Of a stretch of 64,000 bases of DNA, positions 25,039-37,067 are shown one piece after another. The notes beneath the pieces are model-generated. The model was not told where the DNA came from, did no database searches, and saw only the letters and a program-made list of their open reading frames with translations. The first letter of the stretch is position 1. Every line of letters starts with the position of its first letter. A program made the position numbers and the translations under genes. The stretch is from positions 57,084,753-57,148,752 of the forward strand of contig CM043959.1 of the NCBI GenBank assembly GCA_014529385.2, read 5' to 3'. Source of the DNA: Adiantum capillus-veneris. Its lineage: Eukaryota; Streptophyta; Polypodiopsida; Polypodiales; Pteridaceae.

Positions 25039-25396
25039 GCAAATGTACAAAATTTTGAAAATGAACAAAGTTTTTTTTTGTCTTATAAGACTCTCTTTTT
25101 CTTTATTGTGCACAAAAATGAAGTAGTATGCATGCTTAGATCAAGTTGCGGAGACGACGTCTCCCAAACACCAAGTAGAGCTTGTCACTCTACTATGGAA
25201 GAGTGATAGGACTAATGTGCAGACATGCTTGCGGCAGCCTCAAGCTCTCAAGCGCCAAATGGACTAGTCAAGCATTGTGGACTGATGTCGTAGGGTAACA
25301 TAGGGATCCTCTACCCGCTAAGAAAAGGACTCATGAATATGCTTTATCTTCTCTACACCATAGTCGAGGACGACTATGATTTCAAGAGAGAGGTAA

Positions 25397-25709
25397 TGTC
25401 ATAATAATCAATATCTAATTCTCCTAAATGATTTTCTCATATTAAACTGATCATTTAATGTGGGGAAGTGCCAGGGGAGAAAAAGCTAGAATATTGGTTA
25501 AGCTAGCAGACCGGCCACAGTAGGGATCCAAAGGAGGGAAAATAGGGATCCAAAGGGGGGGCCATCTCCAAAAGAGCCAAGTGCAACAATGGGCTAAAAA
25601 GACCCTAAGGTTCAGCCCATTAAGACTTCCAAAATGCTAAGGTTCCAAAATTCAAAGCTTATGTCAAAGGTCAAACCTAGGGGAATTGGATGCTTTGTGT
25701 GTGTGTGAT
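25397..25709 (+). repeat. Element B 3' LTR, truncated
   Basis: The first ~310 bp repeat 18090-18400 almost exactly. Identity ends in the GTGTGTGTG run, after which element A's protease frame begins. A PPT (AAGAGAGAGGTAA, 25384-25396) precedes it. The break at a dinucleotide run suggests slippage or recombination at microhomology. 25039-25383 is the untranslated 3' region and has no other feature. Confidence 0.88.
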
Positions 25710-26147
25710 GAGCATGGGACAATACTTTGAGGGTGATGAATCCAATGCGACCATACCAATCACTACTAAGGGATTAACTGTGAAGGGAATCCTTGATGGT
25801 GGAATTGGGGTTAGCATTGTGACTAAAAATTGCTGGGAAACTATGGGAAGACCTCACCTTGCGACCACAACTATAGTAGTGAAGATGGCCAATGGGTCTA
25901 TTGTTAAACCTATTGGGATGCTAGAAGATCTCAAGATCAAGGTCTTTGGACATAAAATAATAATTACCTTCATTGTTATGGATTTCTCCAAACACACTAT
26001 GGCATCGGAGATGATCTTAGGACCTCCTTTCATGAGGGAAACAAAAATGGTGCATGAATGGTCTAAAAACCATGTCTACTTGCAATTCCAAGATTTTGTC
26101 ATTCGAGTGGATCTTGTAAACTGGTCGAGCACATCCTCTAGGAAATA
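25709..26147 (+). pseudogene. Element A aspartyl protease-like domain
   Basis: In the same frame as element A's gag, interrupted by B. It reads ITTKGLTVKGILDGGIGVSI, with ILDGG where the catalytic D-S/T-G would be, then TIVVKMANGSIVKPIGMLED and MILGPPFMRE. These are retropepsin-like features with the central DSG altered to DGG. It is about 145 residues, ending at a stop after RVDLVNWSSTSSRK. The catalytic Asp is kept, but the changed loop makes activity uncertain. Confidence 0.75.
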
Positions 26148-27136
26148 GGTTCATAATTGATCATAGATCTGACACCACAGTTCACTCAGCCCCATTGTAG
26201 TATTGTTACACGTGTAAAGTGGACACTGATGTTGGGGAAGATTCTCCTTATATGGATGTACTACCTGGGATGACTGAGTCGGACAATGTGGATTGGGTCC
26301 ACCTAGCGGAAACCATAGACACTTGGGGAAACAGGGGGACAACTTGGGTAACACATGAGGGAGATGAAATGCCCGTACCCTTAAATATGCTACAAGCAAT
26401 GCATATAGCTTCTGGCAAAACTCATCCCAATATAACAAAGAAAACATACAAGTGGGTCCCTAAATCTTCTTTAGCAACCATGGTTGATGCTAAAAAATAG
26501 AATCCTTGTAAGAAACGTCCCACTTGCCCCAAGAAATGTAAGGAAACATGGCCTTGGATTCCTAAACGACTATTGGAATCCCAAGGCTACTATCAAGGAA
26601 CTGATCAAATCTGGGTGCTAAAACGTAGATTGTGTTCTTACCTGTCACTTGACCCATGTGCTCCCAATCTTGTAGCTCCAAAATGAATTGACGATCGCGT
26701 AAAGAAAAAAATCACAGAATGCTACACACCCGCTCCAGAGCTAGTTTGGGTACCAAAGAAAGAACGATTTGTTCCACCTAGCTTAGGAAGGGGGGAGTCC
26801 CATGAAGCTTTTAGCTCCTCATATAATGCATCCGTAGAGGTAAAAGATTCTCCACAGCCTCCACCTACAATAGTGGACCTCCATGAAGCTACAAAACAAT
26901 CCACACCTCCCAGTGTTCAAGAATCACCTGATGAACCACGTCAAGTTCGATCCTGGGAGAGTACCTTACCACCCTTGCAACTCTACTGGCAAAAATCCCA
27001 GCTATTACCAACTGGAACAATTGGTTTCAAAGGGTGGCAAGCACATTTCAAAGGGTATGATCTATCCAAGGACGGGGGGAAGTCTTCATTCACGTCACCC
27101 TATCGAATTATTTCCCTCTTACCCTTGTTTCCCTGA
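26148..27136 (+). pseudogene. Element A downstream coding remnant, unrecognised
   Basis: Open segments at 26219-26500 and 26510-27136, with at least one stop near 26683, read YKWVPKSSLATM, LGRGESHEAFS and SWESTLPPLQLYW. It is Pro- and Trp-rich with no RT, RNase H or integrase motif. It probably continued the element A polyprotein after the protease. Function unknown. Confidence 0.5.
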
Positions 27137-27346
27137 CCTCTGAATCACCAATCTTAGGGAATGTATATATATAGCCTTATACTCACAGAAAAAGAAAAAA
27201 AGAGCAAGAGCAATTAGCAAACGAGTATGCACAATAAAAGTCAAAACACTAACCTAGACCTACACATTCACATCCGGTACACTAAAACAAAAACCTATGT
27301 CATAAAACACCTTTGATTCTCATCACTCGAGTGATGGAAGGTAGGT

Positions 27347-27586
27347 AGAATTAGTACGATAGGAGTGTTTCTGTTTTAGAGTTGAGTGATTAGCAAAGTT
27401 CTTTTTTCCCACTGATGTGCCTCCTAGAAGTATTCTTTGTGTTTCCTCGTGTATACAGGAACGTGTAGAGTTAGTACGATAGGAGTGTTTCTGTTTTAGA
27501 GTTGAGTGATTAGCAAAGTTCTTTTTTCCCACTGATGTGCCTCCTAGAGGTATTCTTTGTGTTTCCTCGTGTGTACAGGAACGTGT
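27347..27586 (+). repeat. Perfect-period tandem duplication, 120-bp unit
   Basis: The block beginning AGGAGTGTTTCTGTTTTAG recurs exactly 120 bp later (27361 and 27481), with three or four substitutions. It lies in the non-coding interior of element A. Confidence 0.92.
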
Positions 27587-27589
27587 TGC

Positions 27590-28790
27590 TGTTGTTAGGA
27601 TTTGGACCTTCATAGAATCTTTCTCTCGACTCACTCTTCAAATCAAGTGCAATTATCAATGCAAACAGGTTTTTCTTGTCCATTAGCATTGCCCCTTATC
27701 TTTTTTGCATCCATGTTTGTCTACTTTGATTGTGATTGGTAGCATAATATTCACTGCCTTTGCTTTGTATCAAACATTAGATTCAATGTAATTTTGTCAT
27801 AATCACTTGTCTAGATTTAAAAATCAAGCAGTCTGACTAAGCTAGTTTGACTAAGCTAGGCGTTAGAGATCTTCTCTTAATACCATGGGGAATGCCTTCC
27901 TAATAATCAATGGTTACTTAGGTTCTTAATCCGATTTAGGCAGCATTGTGTGAAATGTACTAGGGCTTTCTAGTGGGCTTAGTCCCTATTGACCTTTAAC
28001 TTAAGTATTATAAAGGGAGTTTACTAGTGTGATGAGCCTGGGGAGGGTAACAGTGTTATATGACCCCCCAAAGTTACAAAATTAGAATGCTAAAAAGGAA
28101 CAAACAAAAAATCAAAGTGCCAGAATGTAAAATCTTAAGCTCGAAGAGAAATCTCAGCTTGATTTGGTACTCCATTCACATGTATCCCCTATGGTACTAG
28201 ACCCTAGAGGTTTCCAGTGTGGGCGCTTTTCCTCGAAAAGCAAAAAACCCAAGGCATACAAAATAAGAACACACATCAAAATTGAATCACTGTGAAAAGA
28301 CTTTGGGGGGTCAAAGAAAAGGAAATAAGTCAGGCGATGATTTCATGAGAAATTCCTTTTATCGTAGCTTAACTACAAGGTCTTCTAGGTATAGCCTCTA
28401 GTCAGCCCTTGGACATGAAATACTTGGCTCTCGCGATTAAACAACTTAATTGACCATAGAAAATTGAGAATCTTACCCATGGTATTAATAGTCGATCTTT
28501 AGTGCCTTTCGATCGTTAAATTAGCGACCCCAGACTTGTTTAATTTTTTACCTTTACAGTTGTTTATGCGTTTGATTATATTGCAATTTAAGGTTTAAAA
28601 TTATGTTACCAATCAAATTGTCTACCTACAATTGCATATGATTTTTAATTGCTTATGAGAATGCAATTACTGAGCCAATGTTGTTTGATTTTGCAGTGAC
28701 TGAAGGAGGCTAAGGACATTCATCTCAAAAGATCTTCCTCCTCGACGAACGAGCTTCAACTCAATAGATTTCAAGGATGGAATCTACATC
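27590..28790 (+). other. Element A 3' non-coding interior
   Basis: About 1.2 kb of AT-rich DNA with no open frame above about 60 codons that carries a motif. It lies between the coding remnant and the polypurine tract, so it is part of element A. Confidence 0.6.
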
Positions 28791-29379
28791 AGGAAGGGGG
28801 GCATGTTAACCCTCACGCACATTCCTATCACCTACGATGAACGCTATATTATTTATTTGGTAGAGTCAAGTACCAGGCTTGTCGGTCCAATAGGAAAAGG
28901 GTAAGAGTGATCGCCGATGAGAGGCGCACTCTAACTGGAACATTCAAGGGATTAGTTGGCTAAGCATGGGCGCCCAAGTGTGAATGGGGCAAGCTCATAT
29001 AAAAGTCAACTAAACCTAAAATTCACTCATTCTCTCATTTGTGCAATTGAAGAGTGCTCTTGCTCCATCTCCATCTTCTTCTTCTTCATCTCCTTGTGTG
29101 TGTGTGTATGCGTGAGAGAGAGAGAGATAGTGCGATCGAGCATTGCGACGATGGCACGACGGCACGGCAGTGGTGAAGCGGTTGAGTGCGGCGCAGCGGC
29201 GGCTCCTTCTTCTTTGCAATGAGGAATCCTCCACAACAGCAAGCGTAGAGTGGTGAGTGACACACCATTGCCATCTTTGAGCTACTAGTTTAGGCTTGTT
29301 GTGTGCTTGGAGCCATTTGTGGCTCGCACATAGTGTATCAGCAAGTTCCTTGCATTCACACGTGCGACATACGCGCACA
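28791..29379 (+). repeat. Element A polypurine tract and 3' LTR
   Basis: AGGAAGGGGGGCA (28791-28803) is the PPT that primes plus-strand synthesis. The LTR then runs 28804-29379, starting TGTTAACCC, with TATAAAA at about 28998 and ending GCGCACA. Compared with the 5' LTR, the (GA)n tract is reduced to five or six repeats. Confidence 0.92.
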
Positions 29380-29529
29380 CCGAATAAGTGTCTGGGACAT
29401 CTTCAAAGATAGTGCCCAATTGATCACCTTGATTCACACTCTCTTCGGTGGATACCCTACTAGCAATCTCTCCAAATATGCCTTGATTTGCTAGTATACG
29501 ACCATATCTAAGATTCATTTAGACTTGTT
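29380..29529 (-). pseudogene. Element F coding segment beyond the element A insertion
   Basis: The minus strand reads IFGEIASRVSTEESVNQGD and then QLGTIFEDVPDTYS, ending at the target duplication of A. Its frame continues into 13223 (DSTSEMSSYST) when A and one copy of the duplication are disregarded. On its other side it is cut by the LTR of element C at 29530. Confidence 0.7.
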
Positions 29530-30989
29530 ATGTAGCATTTAATGGCCTAGTAACTTGTGTGTAGCAGAAAATAGCATGAACATAGTGAGCATTTCATTAG
29601 AATAGATTCCTAATGAGAATAACAAGAGTGCTTGGGTTGAGAGAGCAAAAAAAAGTATAACACCTAGTTCAATAGCATGAACAATACTTCAAAAGAGAGG
29701 GAAATTAATCTATTGACAACAATTGAGGACCGGATTTTCATGGAGCCGGTCCCCCCTCCAAAAGGCTTTGTATTATGGTTTCTCCCATCAAGAGAGACAT
29801 GTTACAATACAATTCTTTGTGTTCCTTCAATACTAGCTAGTGCAATGAAGATGGAAACTTCAAGCACTAAGCAAAACACTTATTAAAAAACAACATCAAT
29901 TCCCTCATGGTCTCAGACCCAAGACCTCACACACCTTCAAAGATGGTGAGAGCTAGCGGGGTATGAGAGTAGATTGAGAGGAAGGAGTAGTCTTACGAGA
30001 ACGATGTACATCTTCTCACATAATCACTCATATTAGCATAGCTTAGCTTAGTAATTAGCATGGTAGAGGAGATGAGCATGCATTGAAGATTGGCTCTTGG
30101 TTGGATTTGCATCACAAAGCCAAGAGTTGCTGGTGTACACCTTACTTCTCACAAGCTTGGAGTAGGTGATAACCCCTCTTGCTATTTGCTCATGCAGACA
30201 CCCCATTGGACCTCCGCAGGCTTAGCCAATAGGATTTCAGGAGCATAAGTGATAGCCAATAGGATTTCAGGAGCATAGTGATAGCTTTAGGTAATTTATT
30301 AATGTAACTAAACTCTCATTGGACCCCTTTGTCTCCTGGCCAATAGGAACCAGGTTAGCCATTGGGCTGCTGAATGCTTATTGGACCCCTTGGGAGACTC
30401 TCCAATAGTCTTCTAGAGAGCTTAATTCTTATTGGTTCTTTTATTAAGTGGTTCTTAAATTAATTAAACTAGATTTATTCTAGCCTAATTCTCATTGGTC
30501 CACCTCCATGGCCATCCATTAGGATTTGAGTACACCTTGTGGGCATTTGGGCTAGGGAGCTGACATGTGTCCCTCATTCCCTTTGTGTAAAGGTAGCTTG
30601 TGTGTGTGTGAGTTTCTATCTCATCCCCCACTTCTTGGGCTCGCCCCTCCTACGTAGGACTTGAGAAGACTTTTTGGGACACACACAGAGTATCCAATTT
30701 CCCTAGTGTTTGGCCTTTGGACACAACCTTTGAATTTTGGAACCTTGAGAATTTTGGAAGTCTTAATGGGCTGAACCTTAGGGTCTTTTTAGCCCATTGT
30801 TTCACCTTGATCTTTTGGAGATGGCCCCCACTTTGGATCCCTATTTTCCCTCCTTTGGATCCCTACTGTGGCCAGTCTACCAGCTTAACCAATATTCTAG
30901 CTTTTTCTCCCCTGTCACTACCCCATATTAAATGATCAGTTTAACATGAAAAAATCATTTAGGAGAATTAGATATTAGTTATTATGACA
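29530..30989 (-). repeat. Chromovirus LTR (3' LTR of element C)
   Basis: The inverted copy of element B's LTR begins TGTAGCATTTAATGG and ends ATTATGACA. It is followed by the reverse complement of the PPT (TTACCTCTCTCTTG). It is shorter than B's LTR because of small deletions and a contracted (GT)n tract. Confidence 0.9.
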
Positions 30990-31334
30990 TTACCTCTCTC
31001 TTGAAATCATAGCCATCCTCGACTATGGGGTGGAGAAGATAAAGCATATTCATTAGTCCTTTTCCTAGCGGGTAGAGAATCCCTATGTTACCCTACCTCA
31101 TTGTTCTAGAATGGATGACTAGTCCATTTGGCGCTTGAGAGCCTAAGATGCCGCAAGCATATTAGTCCTATCAATCTTCCATAGTAGAGTGACAAGCTCT
31201 ACTTGGTGTTTGGGAGACGTCTTCTCCGCAAACTTGATCTAAGCATGCATACTACTTCATTTTTGTGCACAATAAAGAAAAAGAGAGTCTTATAAGACAA
31301 AAACTTTGTTCATTTTTAACATTTGTACATTTGC

Positions 31335-32342
31335 TTACTCTTGGGACGCATTGTGAGGATGGAAAAGGTTTAGGGTATCCTTTAATTGTATGCCTTGCAT
31401 CAATCTAGCATCTTCAAAAGGATAATTCTTAAGCTTAATATGATATTGTCGGATAGTCGTACCGCCTCTTAGTACCTTGTCTTCATGTCGAAGGATGGAC
31501 TCGGGTTGCAATACCTCTTCTTGGTCCTCAATCTCCGGTGGGTCTTCGATAGTTGGTTCTTGAGGTGGCTCTCCTTTGTAAGGCTTTAATAGGCTCACAT
31601 GAAAAGAATTGTGTATGAGCCAATGGCTGGGCAACTTAAGTTGATAGGCCATCTCATTGATTGGCCTAAGAATCTGGAAGGGACCATAGTACCTTTTTGC
31701 TAACCTAGCATAGTACTTTTGGTGTCCCATAGGATTCTTGCCCGTCGTGTGCCTTAATCGAGCCTTGGAAAATTTGAGTAAGACCCAATCATTTTCATTA
31801 AAGGCTTGGGCTCTTCTGTGCTTGTTAGCAACAACCTTTTGCCTTTGCTGTGAGATAGAGGTAGCATCCTTAATCTTTTGGAAAGATTCTTTTAGGTATT
31901 GGGAATACTCATCTGCAACGAAGATCTTCCCGTGTACCTTAAGTAGCAGTGGACTTTTTGATCTTCCCTCAATTACCTCAAAAGGTTCCTTTCCCGTGGA
32001 AGTATGTACAGTGTTATTGTAGGCATACTCCACTAAGGGTAAGTACTTCTCCCATTGGGATCTTTGATCTACTTCTGTTACATAGGCTCTTAGTACATAG
32101 GCTCTATCCAACACTATGGACATTGGCAAGCTATGGTACTTGAAGATTTGTGAAATGAATAGGGTTGCCATTTGATGGGCTTTGATACTCTTTTTGAAAG
32201 GTATAAAATGAGCTTGTTTACTGAACCTCTCTACTATCCTCCATATTCTCGTATTCCCATGGATAGACTTAGGCAACCAAAGATAAAATCCATGGATATG
32301 CTCTCCCATGGTGAATTAGTGATTGGCAAAGGTTGAAGCAAT
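31335..32342 (-). pseudogene. Element C integrase core and chromodomain, internal deletion
   Basis: The minus strand carries IVERFSKQAHFIP, then jumps from PMSIVLDR directly to AYVTEVDQRSQWEKYLP. The roughly 45 residues containing the third catalytic residue (Glu) in element B are missing, so the core cannot be active. The chromodomain (ILRHEDKVLRGGTTIRQYHI) is preserved at the C-terminus. Confidence 0.88.
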
Positions 32343-33600
32343 CTAGGTTGGTTTATCAAACTTTGTCTTTTGGCATACCACACATTTAGAAACATACTCT
32401 TGTATGTTTGCTTTCATGGTAGGCCAATAGAAATATGTTTCAATCCCCTTTAGGTTAGACCGAATCCCTCTATGCCCTGCATAAAGAGGAGCATGAGATT
32501 CATACATTACTTTCTCACATATTGAGCTAGTAACGCATAGTCTATTGCCATAGAGAAGATAACCATCTTCTAAAGTAAATGGTTCCTCTTTCTTTCCTAA
32601 TGCAAGGGCTGAAATCACATCTCTAAAATTGGGATCAATAGCATACTCATCTATCATAGAAGATAGATAATTGTGAGTTGATATGGAAACCACATTCACT
32701 CTCTGTCGTCTTGAGAGTGCATCGGCTACTTGATTATGCTTGCCAGCAATGTGAGCAATATGAAAATGAAATTGCGAAAACAAATTTGCCCACCTCATTT
32801 GTTTGTCAGAGAGCTTGGTCTGTGTCATGAAGTACTCAAGACTTTGGTGATCCCTTCGAAGAATGAGTCCCCAATAAATAATGCTTTCATGAATCTAAGG
32901 CATGTAGAATTGCAAGGAGTTCCTTTTCATGTATTCCTAGAGCTTGCTCAACAGGGTCGAGCCTTTGACTTTCATAGCCTATGGCGTTCCCTTCTTGGAC
33001 AAACAGCTCCAAGGCAATCACCACAAGCGTCACATTGGACCTCAAATGGCTTTGAGAGATCTAGTAGTGTAAGCACAGGTTGAGAGATAAGATTTTCAAA
33101 AGCATTGTTCTCCTTGGCAGACCATGTATACCTAACATTTTTCTTTGTTAGGTGATGTAATGGTCTTGCTATTAGCGAGAACTTTTCTATGAAGCGTCTA
33201 AGTATGCACACATACCTATAAAGCTTCTTAGTTCATGAAGATTCCTTGGTTTAGGCCATCCTTTTATTACCTCTAACTTTGATGGATCCATTTGGATGCC
33301 ATCTTGAGAGATAATGTGACCTAAATATTGAATCTCTTGCAAGAAAAATTCACTTTTCTTTCGATTGACATAAAGTTTATTCTCTCTTAGAACTTGAAAT
33401 ATTACTTGGAGGTGTTGCTTGTGTTCGTCTAATGAATTAGAGTAGATGATGATATCATCAAAGAACACTCCAGTAAAGGTTCAGTGAGGCCTAAATAGCT
33501 TTTCCATCAAGCGGTTGAATGTAGTTGGTGCATTGGTTAAGCCAAAAAGCATGACAATATATTCGTAAAGACCAAACGTAGTGTGAAATGCGATCTTTAA
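32343..33600 (-). pseudogene. Element C RNase H, integrase zinc region and RT C-terminal half
   Basis: 32828-32343 (minus) has SDKQMRWANLFSQFHFHIAH, NQVADALSRRQ and the zinc-region CVVCQKTKF. 33211-32972 has VQCDACGDCLGAV. 33468-33187 has the catalytic FFDDIIIYS. Frameshifts separate the parts. Residue for residue it follows element B. Confidence 0.88.
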
Positions 33601-34430
33601 AATGTCTTGAGATCAACTCTCCTTATTTGATGATAGCCATTGTTTAGGTCAATCCTATTGAAGTAGATGGACCCTTGTAGCTTATCAAATAGGTCTTCTA
33701 CCCGTGGAACGGGAAACCTATTCTTGATAGTGATCCTATTTAGTGCTCTATAGCCAACACACATACGATATGTGCCGTCTTTCTTTTGCATTAATAGCTT
33801 AGGTGAGCAAAATGGAGATGAGCTAGGCCTAACCATGCCCTTCTCAACTAACTCATGCACTTGACGCATAATCTCCTCTTGTTGAGCTTGGGAATCTCTA
33901 TAAGGAGGTTTGTTAGGCAATGAACTTCCTGGAAGAAGTTCAATTGCATGGTCATCATTGCATGGTTTAGGAGGTAGCTCACAAGGGATGTCGTCAATAA
34001 AGAAATCTTGAAACCCCTTGAGAAAATTGGATAACTCTAATTCCTTGTGAGTGTGTTTAGTTTCTTTTGTTAAAACATTAGGTTCATTTTGAGAATCTTT
34101 AACAAAAATCATGTACACATAAATAGAACTCTTGATTGACTTATTGAAAGCTTGTGTATGTACAATGGGTATGGTGTTACCCATTTTCTTAGCATCTATG
34201 TACATATCTTTTTCCCTGAACCTAAAGTAGATTCTTCTTTCAGGGAATTTAACATTGGCAGCCATGCGATCAAACCATGGTGCCCCTAGGATTACATCCT
34301 TGTGCTTGAGAGGAGAGATAAAGAAGTCCTCTTTGTCCACATAGCTTTGGACATGGAGCCTCAATTTATCGATTAAGGGAGTGACTGAAGCTTCTTGACC
34401 CTTAAAAGCACCATCTGCGGGTAGGACATC
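33597..34430 (-). pseudogene. Element C protease C-terminal part and RT N-terminal half
   Basis: Minus-strand open segment: VILGAPWFDRMAANVKFPER, then a linker with ELPPKPCNDDHAIELLPG that is deleted in element B, then VRPSSSPFCSPKLLMQKKDG and FNRIDLNNGYHQIR. It shows what B's PR-RT junction looked like before its deletion. Confidence 0.88.
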
Positions 34431-35134
34431 TCACATCTCGTAAGCTTGTATGCCTAGCTTGGTGTCCAACTCTGTGGATATGAAATTGTGAGTAGAACTA
34501 GGGTCAAAGAGAATAAAATCATCATGTTCTCTTACCTTTCCCCAAGAATGGCATAGAGGAGATCCTTTGTTGTGTGTTTCCTCCTCTTGGATTTCGACCA
34601 AGGTAGCTCTAGGAGGTTGATGGCGGGTGTTCTTTTGGGGACAAGCGTAGTACGAATGCCATTGCTTGCCGCACTTGAGACAACGGTTATCCTTGCAATA
34701 ACACTCAAGCTCTTCAGGAGAGAGTTTATTTTTTCCTTTGTGAACTCTCTTCTCTTTAGCTTTTTTGGAGTTGCCCTTAGCAGACTTTTGGGAATTGTCC
34801 TTCCCCTTAGGCTCATTGGAACCCTTGTTTTTTGTGGGCTTAGAATTTCTTTTAGCCCCTGTTTGGAAATTGATTCGAGAAGCCACCATAGTAGGGTGTA
34901 TAACCGCCAATATGGTGCGTGGCCTTTGGGAGTTGACATACTCCGCCATTTGTTCAGTTAAGCCCGTACAAAATTGTTGCTTTTGCTCTCCAAAATCCAA
35001 CTTTTTGAAGACAGTGGCTTTGAGTTGTAGGTCCCAAAACATGTCTACATATTTGTGAATGGATTCATGAATAGGGAGAGAGCTTCAAGCTTTGCCATTC
35101 AGTGAGTACTTTGTCTTTGGCATCGGTGGCCCCA
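34431..35134 (-). pseudogene. Element C Gag C-terminus, zinc knuckle and protease active site
   Basis: The minus strand has FWDLQLKATVFKKLDFG (Gag core), the CCHC knuckle CLKCGKQWHSYYAC, and FDPSST at the protease active site, where element B has DPGST. A Gly-to-Ser change in this loop would be expected to inactivate. The segment ends at an internal deletion near 35134, beyond which leader sequence follows. Confidence 0.87.
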
Positions 35135-35313
35135 TGGAACTCCACTATTAAGACCATAGCTCTTGACCGTGATGCCCCGTTATATGCACGAAGGCAGGTG
35201 CACTGCAAGGCTGAAAAATTCCTATTCTACTTACTCACATGCAATTAATAATACCGACCATTTATATAGCTAGCTTGAGGACCTCCTTCTTGAGCAAGAA
35301 AAGAGAAAACTTG

Positions 35314-35993
35314 TGCTCTGACACCAATGTAACATATAATGGCCTAGTAACTTGTGTGTAGCGAAAAATAGCATGAACATAGTGATTATTTCATTAGAAT
35401 AGATTCCTAATGAGAATAACAAGAGTGCTTGGGTGCAGAGAGCAACAAAAAGTATAACACCTAGTTAGATAGCATGAACAATACTTCAATAGAGAGAGAA
35501 ATTAAGCTATTGACAATAGTTGAGGACCGGATTTTCATGGAGCCGGGCTGTCCCCCTCCAGAAGGTTTTGTATTATGGTTCCTCCCATCAAGAGAGACCT
35601 GTTAGAATACAATTCTTTGTGTTCCTTCAATACTAGCTAGTGCAATGAAGATGGAAACTTCAAGCACTAAGCAAAAGACTTATTAAACACAACATCAATT
35701 CCCTCACGGTCTCAGACCCAAGACCTCACACACCTTCAAAGATGGTGAGAGCTAGCGGGGTATGAGAGTATATTGAGAGGAAGGAGTAGTCTTACGAGAA
35801 AGTTGTACATATCCTCACATAATCACTCATATTAGCATAACTTAGCTTAGTAATTAGCATGGTAGAAGAGAAGAGCATGCATTGAAGCTTGGCTCTTGGT
35901 TGGATTTGCATCACAAAGCCAAGAGTTGTTGGTGTAGGCCTCCCTTCTCACAAGCTTGGAGTAGGTGATAAGCTTCTTAATCCACACATAGAC

Positions 35994-36024
<31 letters not shown>

Positions 36025-36650
36025 GCAATAATTCCTTGATAAAATCAGCCCCCTCTCTCTCTTGGTCGGCCCCTCTTGCTATTTGCTCATGCAGACACCC
36101 CATTGGACCTCCCCAGGCTTAGCCAATAGGATTTTAGGAGCATAAGTGATAGCCTTCTGACATGTGTCTCCCCTTCGTCTTTTGTGAGAGATTTAGGTAA
36201 TTAATTAATGTAACTAAACTTTGATTGGACCCCTTTGTCTCCTGGACAATAGGAATCAGGTTAGCCATTGGGTTGCTAAATGCTTATTGGACCCCTTAGC
36301 CTTTTGACATGTGTCTCCCCTTCCTCTTTTGTGAGAGCTTTAGGTAATTAATTAATGTAACTAAACTTTGATTGGACCCCTTTATCTCTTGAACAATAGG
36401 AATCAGGTTAGCCATTGGGCTGCTAAATGCTTATTGGACGCCTTGGGAGACTGTCCAATAGTCTTCTAGAGAGCTTAATTCTTATTAATTCTTTTATTAT
36501 GTGTTTTTTTAATTCATTAAACTAGATTTCCTCTAGCCTAGTTCTCATTGGTCCACCTCCGTGGCCATCCAATAGGATTTGAGTATACCTTGTGGGCATT
36601 TGGGCTAGGGAGCTGACATGTGTCCCTCATTCCCTTTTTGTAAAGGTAGC

Positions 36651-36689
<39 letters not shown>

Positions 36690-37067
36690 AGTTTCTCTCT
36701 CATAACCTACTTCTTGGGCTCGCCCCCTCCTATGTAGGACTTGAGAAGACTTTTTGGGACACACAATGGGTATCCAATTTCCCTAGTGTTTGGCCTTCGG
36801 ACACAACCTTTGAATTTGGAACCTTAGCATTTTGGAAGTTTTAATGGGCTGAACCTTAGGATCTTTTTAGCCCATTGTTGCACCTTGATCTTTTGCAGAT
36901 GCCCCCCCCCTTTGGATCCCTATTTTCCCTCCTTTGGATCGCTACTGTGGCCGGTCTACCAGCTTAACCAATATTCTAGCTTTTTCTCCCTTGGCACTTC
37001 CCCATATTAAATGATCAGTGTAACATGAGAAAATCATTTAGGAGAATTAGATATTAGTTATTATGGA
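35314..37067 (-). repeat. Middle chromovirus LTR with PBS, shared by C and D
   Basis: The PBS reverse complement GCTCTGACACCA (35314-35325, one mismatch) and the LTR start TGTAACATATAATGG at 35329 mark the 5' end of C. The LTR ends near 37067, where D's PPT and coding begin. Inside, a ~147-bp stretch (about 36151-36298) is tandemly duplicated to 36445. (GT)n tracts lie at 35996-36022 and 36652-36689. Confidence 0.87.

Larger units (their letters stand above)
18090..25709 (+). mobile_element. Element B: chromovirus (Ty3/Gypsy with chromodomain), 3' LTR truncated
   Basis: 5' LTR 18090-19694, tRNA-Met PBS 19696-19707, gag 20112-21717, protease 21718-22159, RT-RNase H 22390-23820, integrase 23863-25038 ending in a chromodomain, PPT 25384-25396, and a 3' LTR that stops at a (GT)n run near 25700-25709. 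The order PR-RT-RH-IN-CHD defines a chromovirus. It lies inside element A's coding region. Because the 3' LTR is cut, no target duplication is expected. At least five inactivating lesions are visible, so it is dead, but it is the best-preserved retroelement here. Confidence 0.93.
13229..29379 (+). mobile_element. Element A: LTR retrotransposon with gag and protease only, carrying nested element B
   Basis: 5' LTR 13229-13879, tRNA-Asp-type PBS 13884-13901, gag 14627-18089, protease-like domain from 25709, polypurine tract 28791-28803, 3' LTR 28804-29379. Flanking pentamers CCAAA (13224-13228) and CCGAA (29380-29384) differ by one transition and act as the target-site duplication, supported by the continuous host frame of element F. 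Without element B it would be about 8.5 kb. No RT, RNase H or integrase of its own is visible in 25709-28790, so I call it non-autonomous. It resembles the TR-GAG/LARD classes in organisation. Confidence 0.88.
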
